64,000 nt of DNA from Boswellia sacra (Eukaryota; Streptophyta; Magnoliopsida; Sapindales; Burseraceae): contig SNVD02002289.1 in the NCBI GenBank assembly GCA_013180625.2, forward strand, positions 806,001-870,000, read 5' to 3'. The notes beneath the pieces were generated by a model. That model had not been told where the DNA came from. It saw nothing but the letters and a program-made list of their open reading frames with translations, and searched no databases. This document shows, in pieces, positions 1 to 10,331 of this stretch (position 1 is the first letter of the stretch; the number at the start of each line of letters is the position of its first letter). The position numbers and the translations under genes are program-made.

Positions 1-1017
1 ACCAAACTTTCTCCAACAATGTCCGGTTCATGCGTTTTGCCACCCCATTCTGCTGCGGTGTACCTCTAACAGTAAAATGACGTACAATACCTTCATCTCG
101 ACACAATTTCAAAAATTGATCACTACAATACTCAGCACCATTATCTATTCTGATATGCTTGATTTTCTTGCCAGTTTGTGTCTCAATCATCTTTTTCCAC
201 TTAAGGAAAACCCCAAGTATATCATCTTTTGATTTCAAATAGTACACCCAAGTTCTTCTGGAAAAGTCATCAACAAAAGTAACAAAGTAGTGCCTACCTC
301 CCATTGGTGCGGTTTTAGTAGGTCCCCACACATCTGAATAAACATAATCAAGAATACCCTTGGTATTATGAATAGCGGTGCCAAATTTCACTCTCTTCTG
401 CTTTCCCAGAACACAATGCTCACAAAAATCCAGCTTACAGGTCTTTGCACCTTTCAATAAGCCTCGTTTCACAAAACTGGATAAGGCTTTCTCACCTGCA
501 TGTCCCAATCGCATATGCCACAGTCTCGTGATCTCTGAATCTGTATCATTATCAGAAACCATAGCCGCTGATCCAATAACCGTACTACCATTATAGTAAT
601 ACAAGTTGTTTCTCCTAGTGCCTTTCAATACCACAAGAGCTCCTGAAGTGACCCTCAAAATACCATCACGAATAGCTATACCACAACCTTTAGATTCCAA
701 GGCTCCTAAAGAGATGAGATTCTTCTTCAGCTTCGGTACATACTGAACATCTGTCAGAACTCTAGTGAGTCCATCATGATTCCTCAATCGGATCGAACCT
801 ATCCCAGTAGTATGGCAAATATCATCATTGACCATATACACAACTCCACAATTAAGCTCTTCAAATTGAAAAAACCATTCCCTATGTGGACACATATAAT
901 AAGTACAACCCGAATCCATAATCCACTCATTAGAACTAGAAGTGGATGGGTGACCAACTAGACATATATTTGAATCACTATCATCCTCACGCTCAACAAC
1001 ACATGCATCAGAAACAG
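1..1017 (-). pseudogene. Copia-1 pol: aspartic protease, pre-integrase and integrase core (partial)
   Basis: Read on the minus strand this stretch is one open frame with no stop, running off the window edge. It begins with an acidic linker and then a retroviral-type aspartic protease whose catalytic Asp-Ser-Gly is intact (Asp codon at 914-916). The GAG_pre-integrase region follows, with a His/Cys zinc-binding signature (LWHMRLGHAG, then CEHC), and then the integrase core. The first two catalytic acids are present in YSDVWGP and IDNGAEY. At the third site the usual Glu of the TPQQNGVAERMN motif is Lys, encoded at 35-37, which should abolish strand transfer. The frame is separated from gag by a one-base deletion in the zinc knuckle. 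Identification is firm; the product cannot be functional as written. Confidence 0.9.
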
Positions 1018-1038
1018 CCTTGCCCTTATCTTTCTTTT

Positions 1039-1808
1039 TCAACTTAGGACAATCTTTCTTCCAATGCCTTTCTTACGATAAAAAGCACACTCATCTTTTC
1101 CTAATCTACCCCTCGACCAAGATTTTTCCCTTTTTCCTAGTTTCCTACTTTGACTATGCCCTCTCACTATCAATGCATCTACTGACTCATCCCTATGTTC
1201 CCTTTGATCTCTCTTACGAATTTCATAATTCAACAAAGCAGAACAAACTTTTTCAAACGACAGTTTATCTTTCCCATGGATAAGAGTAATGCACAAATGA
1301 TCTAATTCATCCGGAAGTGAGCCAATCAATAACATAGCCTTAATTTCATCTTTGAAGGTTTCATCTAAGTTTAACAAATCAGCAATTAACTTATTAAACT
1401 CATCAATATGAGAACTGATGCTCGTACCTGGTTTCAACTGAAGATGGAGCAATCTCTTCAATAGATACAGCCGATTCTTATTGCTTTTCTTCATATATTT
1501 ATTTTGCAGCGCTTCCACAGTTTGCTTACAGATGTCTCTTTCGTGAACGGATACTTTTGTTCTCTACACAAGCAAGAGCGAATCAACCCACAAGCTTTTA
1601 TATTTAACCTATCCCAATCTCTTGCATTGATATCTTCTGGTTTTGTTTCTTCTAGAACAATATCCAAATATTGCTGATACAACCCGTCCAACAACTCACC
1701 CTGCCATAAGCCGAAATTATTTAGACCATCAAAATTTTCAACATCTATTTTTGCATCTATCACAGTCACTGTCTTCTCCAGCACAGTTGACGATGATGCC
1801 ATCACCAC
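1039..1808 (-). pseudogene. Copia-1 gag, frameshifted
   Basis: This is the capsid/nucleocapsid polyprotein of a copia element (DUF4219/UBN2-type gag). Translation starts at the ATG at 1808 or, more typically for the family, two codons later (MASSS). The first 100 or so codons are open; near 1500-1518 the frame changes by one base and continues as the second gag half with the helical segment LLKRLLHLQLKPGTSISSHI. The C-terminal CCHC zinc knuckle is broken twice: its second Cys is Tyr (TAT for TGT), and one G is missing in the Gly-His codons, so the frame ends at 1039. Copia-2 shows the undamaged form of both zinc-knuckle positions. Confidence 0.9.
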
Positions 1809-1953
1809 CTCTCACAGATAAACTCGATACACAAATCACCAATAACCAAGCTCCAAACAAACACTATATTCAATAACTAGCAATCCACACTCAACAGCCC
1901 AGAATAGTAGCAAGTGCTTCAATGAAATAGCCATTAACTACCCAAAACCTTAG

Positions 1954-1965
1954 GCTCTGATACCA
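1954..1965 (-). other. Copia-1 primer binding site
   Basis: The minus strand reads TGGTATCAGAGC, complementary to the 3' end of plant initiator tRNA-Met. It lies two bases inside the LTR end at 1968. This is the standard copia minus-strand primer site and it fixes the element's orientation. Confidence 0.93.
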
Positions 1966-1967
1966 AT

Positions 1968-2511
1968 TGTTGTGCAGAATCGAAAGCGAAAGCAATAGAA
2001 CAACCAAAATGCAACCATAAACTATGCTAGATAATTGAATATAATAGCAACTAAAGAGGCAACCAATCAACCAACAATGCAAAATAGAAAGAACACCAAG
2101 ATTTAACGAGGTTCAGTATAAATACCTACGTCCTCGGGCGCCGCTGAAGAAACCTTCCACTATCTTCAAAGAGAATTACAAACTTTTGGGCCACGATACA
2201 AAAACCACAACTATTGGGTCAAACTGTAATTACCCAAACAATTGGGCAATACTACAAATACCCAAAATCAAAGGGAGAAAAAGCAAATATTACAAACTTT
2301 AAGGTCCTTAATGAAAGGCCTTTAAACTATAAGGTCTTATATGTGCGACCTTACAAACATAGGAAGTAGAGGAGAATTTCTAATGGGACAAATAAGTGAG
2401 AAGACTTGGCTTTAATTTATAAGCCCAAGTCTCTCCAACACAAAGACTCCCACTCCATGTGGGATCCTTGCATACACACACATAATTGGCTAAAGAGCCA
2501 AAACTCCAATA
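1968..2511 (-). repeat. Copia-1 5' LTR
   Basis: The inner end (TGTTGTGCAG on the plus strand) abuts the primer binding site. The outer end was placed by aligning to the LTRs of Copia-2: the segment complementary to TTGGAGTTTTGGCTC matches their first bases, with TG changed to TA at the very end. The length of about 544 bp fits the 557-569 bp of the Copia-2 LTRs. The outer boundary is an inference good to a few bases. Confidence 0.82.
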
Positions 2512-2962
2512 ATTCAACTACATTAGCATACACACCTCACATTCATTTCCCTCTTCCCTTTTGGTACCTAGCTAGCTATATCTAAATCCTGAAAATGTAC
2601 AGTAACTTCCACTTTGTACATACTAAAGGTCACAGGTACTTTTCCCTGGAAACTAAAGTTTCAAGATACGTATAAACTCTCCCCAGTATTTCATTTGTCA
2701 TTTTTTTATAATACATTGATAAGTGCTACTTTATAATAAAGATACGAGGCCCTAATTAATGCATTGGTAAGCCTTGGGGGAAGACAAATTTGGTGACAAG
2801 TTCGAAACCTGCAAAGCAAACTAGAATTCATTTATGTCCAACCATCTAAAGTGTCTTTCCTTTACATTATGTAAATTAACATCAACATCAATCTGAACAT
2901 CATACAAACCCCCAAACAAGTTATAATTTAATTTGAGTAAAATCAAATAACCTAAAATAGTT
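2512..2962. other. Spacer between two head-to-head copia elements
   Basis: These 451 bases are AT-rich, with no coding potential and no recognised repeat. They are the host DNA (or older repeat debris) between the 5' LTRs of Copia-1 and Copia-2. Confidence 0.6.
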
Positions 2963-3531
2963 TGTTGAGTTTTTTGGCTCATATGCAAGTGGGAGAGATC
3001 CCACATCGGTTAAGTATTAAAGTTTGGGTCTCATGTGGGCTTATAAAAGAACCCATGTGGGAGATGTTTAAGTGTCCCAATTGAAACTCTCCTTCACCCA
3101 CCCCCACCACCATATTATGTAAGGTATCATATAAGACCTCATAGTTTAAGGGTCTTTCATCAAGGACTTTAAAGTTTGTAATATTTGCTTTTTTTCCCTT
3201 TAATTTTGGATTTTTGTAGTATCACCTAATTGTTTAGGTAATTACAGTTTGGCCCAACCATTTGAGTAATTACAGTTTGACCCAATAGTTGTGGTATTTG
3301 TATTGTGACTCAAAAGTTTATAATTCTCTTTGAAGATAGTGGAAGTTTATTAAGCGGTGCCCGAGGACGTAGGTAACAATACTGAACCTCATTAAATCTT
3401 GGTGTTCTTTTTATTTCTGCATTGTTGGTTGATTGGTTGCCTCTTTAGTTGCTATTATATTCAATTATCTAGCATAGTTTGTGGTTGTACATTTGGTTGT
3501 TTTGTTGCTATTGCTTCCATTGTGCATAACA
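2963..3531 (+). repeat. Copia-2 5' LTR
   Basis: It starts TGTTGAG and ends CATAACA, followed by the primer binding site. A TATA-like box (TATAAAAG, 3042-3049) lies about 80 bp from the start, and the same box recurs at the same place in the 3' LTR. The 3' LTR copy is 12 bp shorter and differs at scattered bases, so the insertion is not recent. Confidence 0.92.
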
Positions 3532-3533
3532 AT

Positions 3534-3545
3534 TGGTATCAGAGC
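3534..3545 (+). other. Copia-2 primer binding site
   Basis: TGGTATCAGAGC, complementary to the 3' end of initiator tRNA-Met, lies two bases after the LTR end. It is identical to the site in Copia-1 on the other strand. Confidence 0.93.
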
Positions 3546-4401
3546 CTGAGGTTGTGGGTAGTGAGTGGTTGTTTCATTGAAGCATTTACTAGTATTCTGG
3601 GCTGTTGAGTTTGGATTTATAGCCATTGAACATAATAGTTTGTTGGAGCTCGGTTATTGGTGATTTGTGTATCAAGCTTATTTGTGAAAGGTAGTGATGG
3701 CATCATGATCAATTATACAGGAGAAGACAGTGATTGTAACAAATGCAAAAATAGATGTTAAAAAATTTGATGATGAAAATAATTTCGGCTTATAGCAGAG
3801 TGAGGTGTTCGATGGGTTGCATCAGCAAGATTTGGATATTGTTCTGGAAGAAACAAAATCATAAGATATTAGTGCAAGAGACTGGGACAAGCTGAATGTA
3901 AAAGCATGTGGGTTGATTAACTCTTGTTTGTATAGAGAATAGAAGTATCCGTTTACAAAAGACATATCTGCAAACAAACTGTGAAAGGCACTAGAAAAAA
4001 AATATATGAAGAAAAGCAATGAGAATCGGCTGTATCTATTGAAGAGATTGTTCCGTCTTCAGTTGAGACCAGGTATGAGCATCAATTCTCATATTGATAA
4101 GTTTAATAAGTTAATTGCTGATTTGTTAAACTTAGATGAAACCTTCAAAGATGAACGTAAGGCTATGCTATTGATTGACTCACTTTCGGATGAATTAGAT
4201 CATTTTTGCATTACTCTTATCCATGGGAAAGATAAACTGTCTTTTGAAGAAGCTTGTTTTGCTTTGTTGAACTATGAAATTCGTAAGAAAGATTAAAGAG
4301 AACATAGGGATGAGTCATAGATGCATTGATAGTGAGAGGGCGTAGTCAGAGTAGGAAACCAGGAAAAAAGAGAAAATCTTGGTCGAAGGGTAGATTAGAA
4401 G

Positions 4402-4409
4402 CCTTTTGT
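4402..4409 (+). repeat. Target-site duplication of MITE, left copy
   Basis: CCTTTTGT here is repeated at 4877-4884 on the far side of the MITE. Copia-1 carries the corresponding region without the insertion. Confidence 0.85.
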
Positions 4410-4876
4410 CACAACCGGTCCCCAGTTCGGGTGCACCACAGCACCGGGACTTTATAGTTGTCCTCGGTTGGACACATACACGTATTGTCTGTTATGGAAA
4501 CCACAAGTCCCGTACGGCTTTGTCCGCTCGAGGAACGGGGGCTCGAAGCACACCCTCTTTTACCTTTATGGCGCGTCCCCCACTCGAACCCGAGACCTCC
4601 ACCACAAAGGCTCCCAAAGTTTGTAATGAGTACCATTTGGGCAACTTGCCCGAATGGTACTCAGTTTGAATGCCAAAGACCTTTGAGGTCTTAGGTTCGA
4701 GAGCTGGGGGACGCATCCTGGCCCTGTGGGCTAATAGGAACAAAACTGTGTGGTCTATGACACCCTTGAAAGACAGGGAGACAGACCAAAGCGAACAATA
4801 CTGATTGTTATACGATCGAGGACAACCGTAAGGTCCTGGTGCTGCGGTGCGCCCGGGAGGGGGACCGGTCATTACA
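4410..4876 (+). mobile_element. Foldback MITE (about 467 bp) inserted in Copia-2 gag
   Basis: The whole insert is an imperfect inverted repeat. The left terminus (ACCGGTCCCC) is matched by the complement of the right terminus. Further in, both arms share a string on GCACCGCAGCACC, then GTTGTCCTCG, then GCGTCCCCC followed by a CGAACC...GACCTC block. The arms meet in a near-perfect hairpin built on GAGTACCATT around 4629-4662. It is GC-richer than its surroundings and has no coding capacity. An 8-bp exact repeat (CCTTTTGT) flanks it. An 8-9 bp duplication with long TIRs fits a Mutator-like or hAT-derived MITE; the superfamily is not settled. Confidence 0.85.
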
Positions 4877-4884
4877 CCTTTTGT
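4877..4884 (+). repeat. Target-site duplication of MITE, right copy
   Basis: CCTTTTGT, an exact copy of 4402-4409. Gag coding sequence resumes inside this repeat. Confidence 0.85.
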
Positions 4885-5040
4885 CGTGAGAAAGGGCATT
4901 GGAAGAAAGATTGTCCAAACTTGAAAAAGAAAGATAAGGGCAAGGCTATTTTTGATGCATGTGTTGTTGAGCGTGAGGATGATAGTGATTCAGATATATG
5001 TCTAGTTGGTCACCCATCCACTTCTAGTTCTGATGAGTAG

Positions 5041-6694
5041 ATTATGGATTCGGATTGTACTTATTATATGTGTCTACATAGAGAATGGTTTTTTCAGTTT
5101 GAACAGCTTGATGGTAGAGTTATGTATATGGGCAATGATAGTATTTGCCATACTGTTGGGATAGGTTCGATCTGATTGAGAAATCATGATGGACTGACCA
5201 GAGTTCTGACAGATGTTCGGTATGTACCGAAGTTGAAGAAGAATCTCATCTCTTTGGGAGCCTTAGAATCTAAAGGCTGTGCTGTATCTATCTGAGATGG
5301 TATTTTGAGGGTCACTTCAGGCGTTCTTGTGGTATTGAAAGGCACTGGGAGGAATAAATTTTGTTACTATAATACGGTTATTGGATCAATGGCTATGGTT
5401 TCTGATAATGATGCAAATTCAAAGATCACTAGACTGTGGCATATGCATTTGGGAAATGCAGGTGAGAAAGCCTTATTCAGTTTGGTGAAACAAGGCTTAT
5501 TGAAAGGTGTAAAGACCTGTAAGCTGGATTTTTGTGAGCATTGTGTTCTGAAAAAGCAGAAGAGAGTGAAATTTGGCACCGCTATTCATAATACCAAGGG
5601 TATTCTTGATTATATTCACTCAGATGTGTGGGGACCTACCAAAATCACATCGATAGGAGGTAGGCACTACTTTGTTACTTTTGTTGATGACTTTTTCAGA
5701 AGAACTTGGGCGTACTATTTGAAATCAAAAGATGATATGTTGATAGCTTCGACAAATGTCGAAGAAATTACAAAGTTGAAGACTCGGTTGAATCGAGAGT
5801 TTGAGATGAAAGATTTGGGTGAAGCTAAAAAGATATTAGGTATGGGGATTAGTAGAGATAGAGGGAGAAGCAAGATTTGTTTGACTCAGAAGCAGTATCT
5901 GAAAAAGGTATTACAACGGTTTGGCATTACAGAGCAGTGAAAACTTGTAAGTACCCCACTTGCTCCTCATATGAAGCTCAATGCTTCTCCTAGTACAAAT
6001 GAGGAACGAGAGTATATGTCTTGAGTTCCATAAGCTAATACAGTTGGTAGCCTGATGTATGCTATGGTGTGTACAAGACCCAACATTTCACATGCAGTTG
6101 GAGTTTCAGCAGGTACATGCATGATCCTCATAAAGGACATTGACAAGCAGTGAAATGGATTCTACAGTATTTGTTGAGAACCATAGATGTTAGCTTAGTC
6201 TTTGAGAGGGATGATACATATGATCAGTATGCTATTGGTTATGTTGATTCTGATTATGCTGGTGATTTGGATAAACGTCGGTCAACAACCGGTTATATGT
6301 TTACTCTTGCAAGAGCACCAGTGAGTTAGAAGTCTACTTTATAGTCTACAGTGGCTTTGTCTACTACAGAGGTAGAGTATATGGTAATGACAGAGGCTGT
6401 GAAGGAAGCTATTTGGTTACAGGGATTGCCAGATGAATTAGAAATTGGGCAGAAGAAGATCACTCTTCATTTTGACAGTCAGAGTGTAATTCATTTAGCG
6501 AAGAATCCAGTGTTCCATGTTTGTACGAAGCATATTGATGTTCGATATCATTTTTTGTGAGAGATTATTGATGAATGGAGAATTTTACTTCAGAAGATTG
6601 AGACTACCGAGAATCCCACAGATATGTTGACTAAGGTTGTGACAACAATCAAGTTCAATCATTGTTTGGACTTGATGAACATTGTGCGAGTTTG
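5041..6694 (+). pseudogene. Copia-2 pol remnant: protease, integrase start fused to RT end, RNase H
   Basis: The protease is recognisable but its active-site Gly is Asp (MDSDC where Copia-1 has MDSGC). An open frame at 5305-5940 covers the pre-integrase zinc region and the start of the integrase core. At 5731-5739 it passes directly, in frame, into the C-terminal part of RT (MLIAS, then the GEAKKILGMGI region). The rest of integrase, the linker and the first half of RT are missing. RNase H follows with several stops; its best piece is 6351-6560 (STTEVEYM, HFDSQSVIHLAKNP). The copia order IN-RT-RH is still visible. Confidence 0.88.
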
Positions 6695-6782
6695 ACTGCG
6701 CCATTAGGTGCATTTGGAGGCGTTGCAGTTGTGATAGAGATTATGGAAAAAAGAAAAAATTTGTGGTGGACTGGCATATTCG

Positions 6783-6796
6783 CCAAGGTGGAGATT
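6783..6796 (+). other. Copia-2 polypurine tract
   Basis: CCAAGGTGGAGATT directly precedes the 3' LTR. The purine run AAGGTGGAGA is the typical plus-strand primer of this copia group. Confidence 0.8.
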
Positions 6797-7353
6797 TGTT
6801 GAGTTTTTTGGCTCATATGCAAGTCGGAGAGATCCCACATTAGTTAAGTAGTAAAGCTTGGGTCTCATGTGGGCTTATAAAAGAAGCCATGTGGGAGATG
6901 TTTAAGTGCCCCAGTTGAAATTCTCCGTCACCCCCCATATTGCATAAGGTCTCATATAAGACCTTATAGTTTAAGGGCCTTTTTTGAGGACCTTAAAGTT
7001 TGTAATATTTGCTTGTTTCTCTTTTGATTTTGGGTATTTATAGTATTACCCAATTGTTTGGATAATTACAGTTTGACCTAACTATTTGGACAATTACAGT
7101 TTGATCTACAGTTGTGGTATTTGTATTGTGACCCAAAAGTTTGTAATTCTCTTTGAAGATAGTGGAAGTTTCTTCAACGGCGCCTGAGGACTAGGTAAGA
7201 ATACCGAACCTCGTTAAAGCTTGGTGTTCTTTCTATTTCTGCATTGTTGGTTGATTGGTTGCCTCTTTAGTTGCTATTATATTCAATTATCTAGCATAGT
7301 TTGTGGTTGTGCATTTGATTGTTTTGTTGGTATCGCTTCCATTGTGCGCAACA
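6797..7353 (+). repeat. Copia-2 3' LTR
   Basis: It starts TGTTGAG and ends GCGCAACA and is collinear with 2963-3531, including the TATAAAAG box (6877-6884). It is 557 bp long. Confidence 0.92.
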
Positions 7354-7748
7354 CAGTCCTATATACATATAAGTTAAACATCAATTAAAGTTAACAAGTA
7401 CAATGAGAACAAGAACCATATGAATATCAATTAATGTAAATTATGATACATTATAGGAGACATTTGAATGGATTACAACTCAACGAGGAACAAAACAACA
7501 AAAACAAGAACCATATTACCCCAATATGCAAATTACAGTTATTTATTTTTGTCTTTTGCTCTTTTCAATTATCAACTAGTAATAAAACACAGATAGGTAT
7601 ATCAGACTTGTGAAAATTAAAAAAAAAAAATTACTTCATTTGAATATCTTATTTCATTGCCTTATCCAAAATGAAATAACCTAACATTCTACAATATCAT
7701 TGTAGATAGAGCAGAACAAAACACAAGTCATCCACTAAATGAACTCAC
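7354..7748. other. AT-rich DNA next to the P0 exon
   Basis: No open frame or repeat is recognised. Part of it lies just downstream of the P0 exon splice donor on the minus strand and is probably remaining intron sequence. The next P0 exon is not present. Confidence 0.5.
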
Positions 7749-7817
7749 CTTGCACTTGGCAACCTCCTCACTCACTTGCTTCAAATCACCCTTAGTGAAA
7801 ACCAATTCTACGTTACC
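7749..7817 (-). pseudogene. RPP0: Isolated exon of 60S acidic ribosomal protein P0
   Basis: On the minus strand, 23 open codons are bounded by a 3' splice site (ATCAG) and a 5' splice site (AAG/GTGAGT). The peptide contains FTKGDLKQVSEEVAKCK, very close to the conserved FTKGDLKEVSEEVAKYK segment of plant ribosomal protein P0, the stalk-base protein of the large subunit. Substitutions include Tyr to Cys and Gly to Glu at otherwise conserved positions. Neither the preceding exon (ending LLPLLQ) nor the following one (VGAPARVG) was found nearby. The splice sites show it came as genomic DNA, not as a retrocopy. The Copia-2 3' LTR ends about 400 bp away on the side where the next exon would be. 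Confidence 0.75.
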
Positions 7818-8379
7818 CTGATTCATAAATTCATAAAAAGCTGTTTAATTACAATAAACAAATGAATAAAGAAATATAAAAACAAAACAGAAACAGAAGC
7901 AAATCCATATATGAAAATAATGGCCAAAAAATCTCTAATAATTGCTTTAAAAAAGAAACAAGCCGAAAAATAGACATGTCTTACCAGATTAGATCGCCAA
8001 AAAGTTATATATCATCAGTGCCAGAAGTGGATGAAATGGCCAGATTTTAAAGTAGGTTTCACAAAGGGAGAAGGAATGGAGACTGAGATCGGTAGCTAGG
8101 TCAAACGAGACAAGGAAAAAAATTATAATTGTTTTTATATATAAAGGTACTTTTAGTATTTTAATACATTCATATGTTTTAAATTTAAAAAGTGATATTT
8201 TTCATTTTTTTTCAGACATATATGTTACAAAATAAGTTATTAAAGTTCAAAACAAATGGACTAACATTTTTAAATATCTGAATTCTAATTCTATTCAAAT
8301 TTAGGCTTTGGAGCCCAAAAACAAACGGGTCTTAAGCCAAGAAACATGTACAGTGGCAGTCAGGGAAAAGATTAATGTA
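7818..8379. other. AT-rich intergenic or intron DNA
   Basis: The part next to the P0 exon is the intron upstream of it on the minus strand. A GTAAGA donor-like site near 7980 (minus strand) might mark a further exon, but no coding sequence is recognised beside it. Confidence 0.4.
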
Positions 8380-8469
8380 TACTTTTAGGGAATTGGAAGA
8401 AAGTGCGAGCCTTGGTGTCCATATGGGGTTGCAGAAAGAGGGAATTTTGGGGGAACTAGAAGATGCCAT
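8380..8469 (-). pseudogene. Possible first exon with transit-like N-terminus
   Basis: The ATG at 8469 lies in a good plant initiation context (ACAATGGCATCT) and opens a Ser-rich peptide (MASSSSPKIPSFCNPIWTPR), which looks like an organellar targeting sequence. The frame runs about 29 codons to a possible splice donor (AAAA/GTATAC) near 8380. No following exon is visible; a transposon lies upstream. The gene is not recognised and the call rests on composition only. Confidence 0.3.
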
Positions 8470-8837
8470 TGTAAAAGATAGAAACCGGGAATTTCGCACA
8501 AAATAAATCTTATTGATTTGCATTACTTTTTCTTTTCAAACAATAAGTACAAGAAGTACCATTGCTTTTTGTAAGATTAATTGTTATCAACAAAGCAGTT
8601 AATAGTTTCTTAAATTGTGGGTGGTTCGAGAAATTAATTTTTCTGTGCATTATTTTTGTTGGGGTTGCTTGAGCCGGTATTCATATCTCGCATTTCCATT
8701 CTAAACAATTATATGCTATGCATAGAGGATTGAATCACACATTTTGTGATTGAAATAGCTTGACCTACTAAAGAATGAAATATGCGACTAAGCAAGCGCT
8801 GACTCAGCAGTTGACTCCTCATTTCTCACGTCATAAG

Positions 8838-8847
8838 GAGTTCAATA
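8838..8847 (+). repeat. 10-bp target duplication of MULE, left copy
   Basis: GAGTTCAATA, repeated exactly at 10332-10341. Confidence 0.9.
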
Positions 8848-10331
8848 GGGAAATTAACACTGTGATCCCCTTCTTTTGGCTGAAGTAACAGTCTGCCCCC
8901 CACTTTTGGATAAGTAACATGGACACCCCCAGATTCCATCTGCCGTTAGAGAATCTGTTAAAAATTACACTGTGACCCCCTTCTTTTGGCTGAAGTAAAG
9001 TTTGTCCCGCACTTCTAGATAAATAACATAGACACCCCCAGATTCCATCTGCCGTTAGAGAATCTGTTATCTTAGATAGAATCTCTTGTGTAAAGACTTA
9101 ACTATCCTTATTTGTCTTATTCATCAACAATTTTATATTGTAAAGCTTTCTATTGACGTAAATTAAAGAAGAAAAAAGTTGTAAAGAATAAGAATTAAAA
9201 AAATCAAAAAGTATATTTTATACAAAAACTAAAAATCTAATAAATAAAGAAGTCAATATGGGCTCATATATCTTATTTGCAAACACAGGAACGAGCAAAG
9301 CTCTCACATGACAACTCATTTTCATACCTGAAACAACATATTGTAGATTAATAAACAAAAAACCAAAGCAGCACACAAATATTTTTTATATTTCTTTTTT
9401 TCAAATCAACTTCAACTGCCTGGTGGTATACAAGTTGAGGAAAAGTAAAGACTCTGCAACTTGAGTCTTGAAGCAACAAGAGACGAAAAGAAAGGGAAAG
9501 TAAAGAGAGAGAGAGAGAAATTATAAAATTAAATATATTATTTACATTAAATAAAATTTAATTGAAACAATTAAATATTAAAAATAATTAAAATAATTAA
9601 TTGCATATTTATGTGTTTACATATTTAGTTAAATATTTTTAATCTTTTTTATAAATAAAAATTTAAATTTATTAAAGTTTAGAATAATTATTAATTTGAA
9701 TTTATGAATTTTTATTTTTAATTAAAAATTTATATGATTTTGGTTGTTAATTATTTCAATTTACAATAAAAATTAATACACTATAATACAGTCTTTTATT
9801 AAACACAGTATTATTTAACATGTATACAATGCAATGACAAACCAAACACAGTATAAAATTTACTCAATTCTATGTAATACAATTTAATACGATGTTAAAA
9901 TTAAGTATACTTTATTCATTAGAATTTTAGTTTTTGTATAAAATATACTTTTTGATTTTTTTTAATTCTTATTCTTTCCACTTACTGACATAATAACAAC
10001 TTTTTTCTTCTTTAATTTTTGTTAATAGAAAGTTTCACAATATAAAATTGTTGATAAATAAGACAAATAAGGGTAGTTAAGTCTTTACACAAGAGATTCT
10101 AGCTAAGATAATAGATTCTCTAACGGCAGATGGAATCTGGGGATGTCTATGCTATTTATCCAAAAGTACGGGGCAGACTGTAATTCAGCCAAAAGAAGGG
10201 GGTCATAGTGTAATTTTTTTAACAGATTCTTTAACGGCACATGGAATCTGGGGGTGTCTATGTTACTTATCAAAAGTCGGGGGTAGACTGTTACTTCAGC
10301 CAAAAGAAAGGGGTCACAGTATTAATTTTCC
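8848..10331. mobile_element. Non-autonomous Mutator-like element with long TIRs
   Basis: Terminal inverted repeats of about 400 bp (8848 to about 9250 and about 9905-10331) enclose about 650 bp of AT-rich DNA without coding potential. The TIRs start GGGAAATTAACACTGTGA and, complemented, GGAAAATTAATACTGTGA. Each TIR holds two tandem copies of a unit of about 110 bp, recognisable by CTTCTTTTGGCTGAAGTAA and by CAGATTCCATCTGCCGTTAG. The 10-bp exact target duplication (GAGTTCAATA) fits the 9-11 bp of Mutator-like elements. The interior (9300-9530) has a GA microsatellite and no recognised captured gene. Confidence 0.88.

Larger units (their letters stand above)
1..2511 (-). mobile_element. Copia-1: Ty1/copia LTR retrotransposon, 5' part, cut by window edge
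   Basis: Reading leftwards, the element has a 5' LTR (2511 to 1968), a primer binding site, gag, a zinc knuckle, protease, pre-integrase and integrase core up to base 1. The order protease-integrase, with integrase ahead of where RT would be, is the Ty1/copia arrangement. Its LTR and gag resemble the plus-strand Copia-2 at 2963-7353, so the two are copies of one family in inverted orientation. The RT/RNase H half and 3' LTR would lie left of the window. Two frameshifts and a catalytic substitution show it is inactive. Confidence 0.93.
3696..5040 (+). pseudogene. Copia-2 gag, stops plus MITE insertion
   Basis: The ATG at 3696 begins the family's MAS start but the fourth codon is TGA, and more stops follow. 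The second half of gag is open at 4006-4296 (MKKSNENRLYLL onward) and aligns with the Copia-1 gag. At 4410-4876 a foldback MITE interrupts the zinc-knuckle region. The knuckle resumes after it with Cys-His spacing better preserved than in Copia-1 (TFCREKGHWKKDC). An acidic linker follows and ends at a TAG (5038-5040) just before the protease. The frame is non-functional. Confidence 0.88.
2963..7353 (+). mobile_element. Copia-2: Ty1/copia element with both LTRs and an internal deletion
   Basis: It has LTRs at 2963-3531 and 6797-7353, a primer binding site for initiator tRNA-Met, a purine-rich tract before the 3' LTR, and gag and pol remnants between. At under 4.4 kb, including a 467-bp foreign insertion, it is shorter than usual for an autonomous copia element. 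Most of integrase and the N-terminal half of RT have been deleted. The bases flanking the LTRs (tagtt and cagtc) do not form a clean 5-bp target duplication; they differ at two positions. It is a non-autonomous relic of the same family as Copia-1. Confidence 0.93.

Noticed and set aside
4406..4899. Frames of 75-135 codons on both strands
   Set aside because: They result from the low stop density of the GC-rich foldback MITE; no family resemblance.
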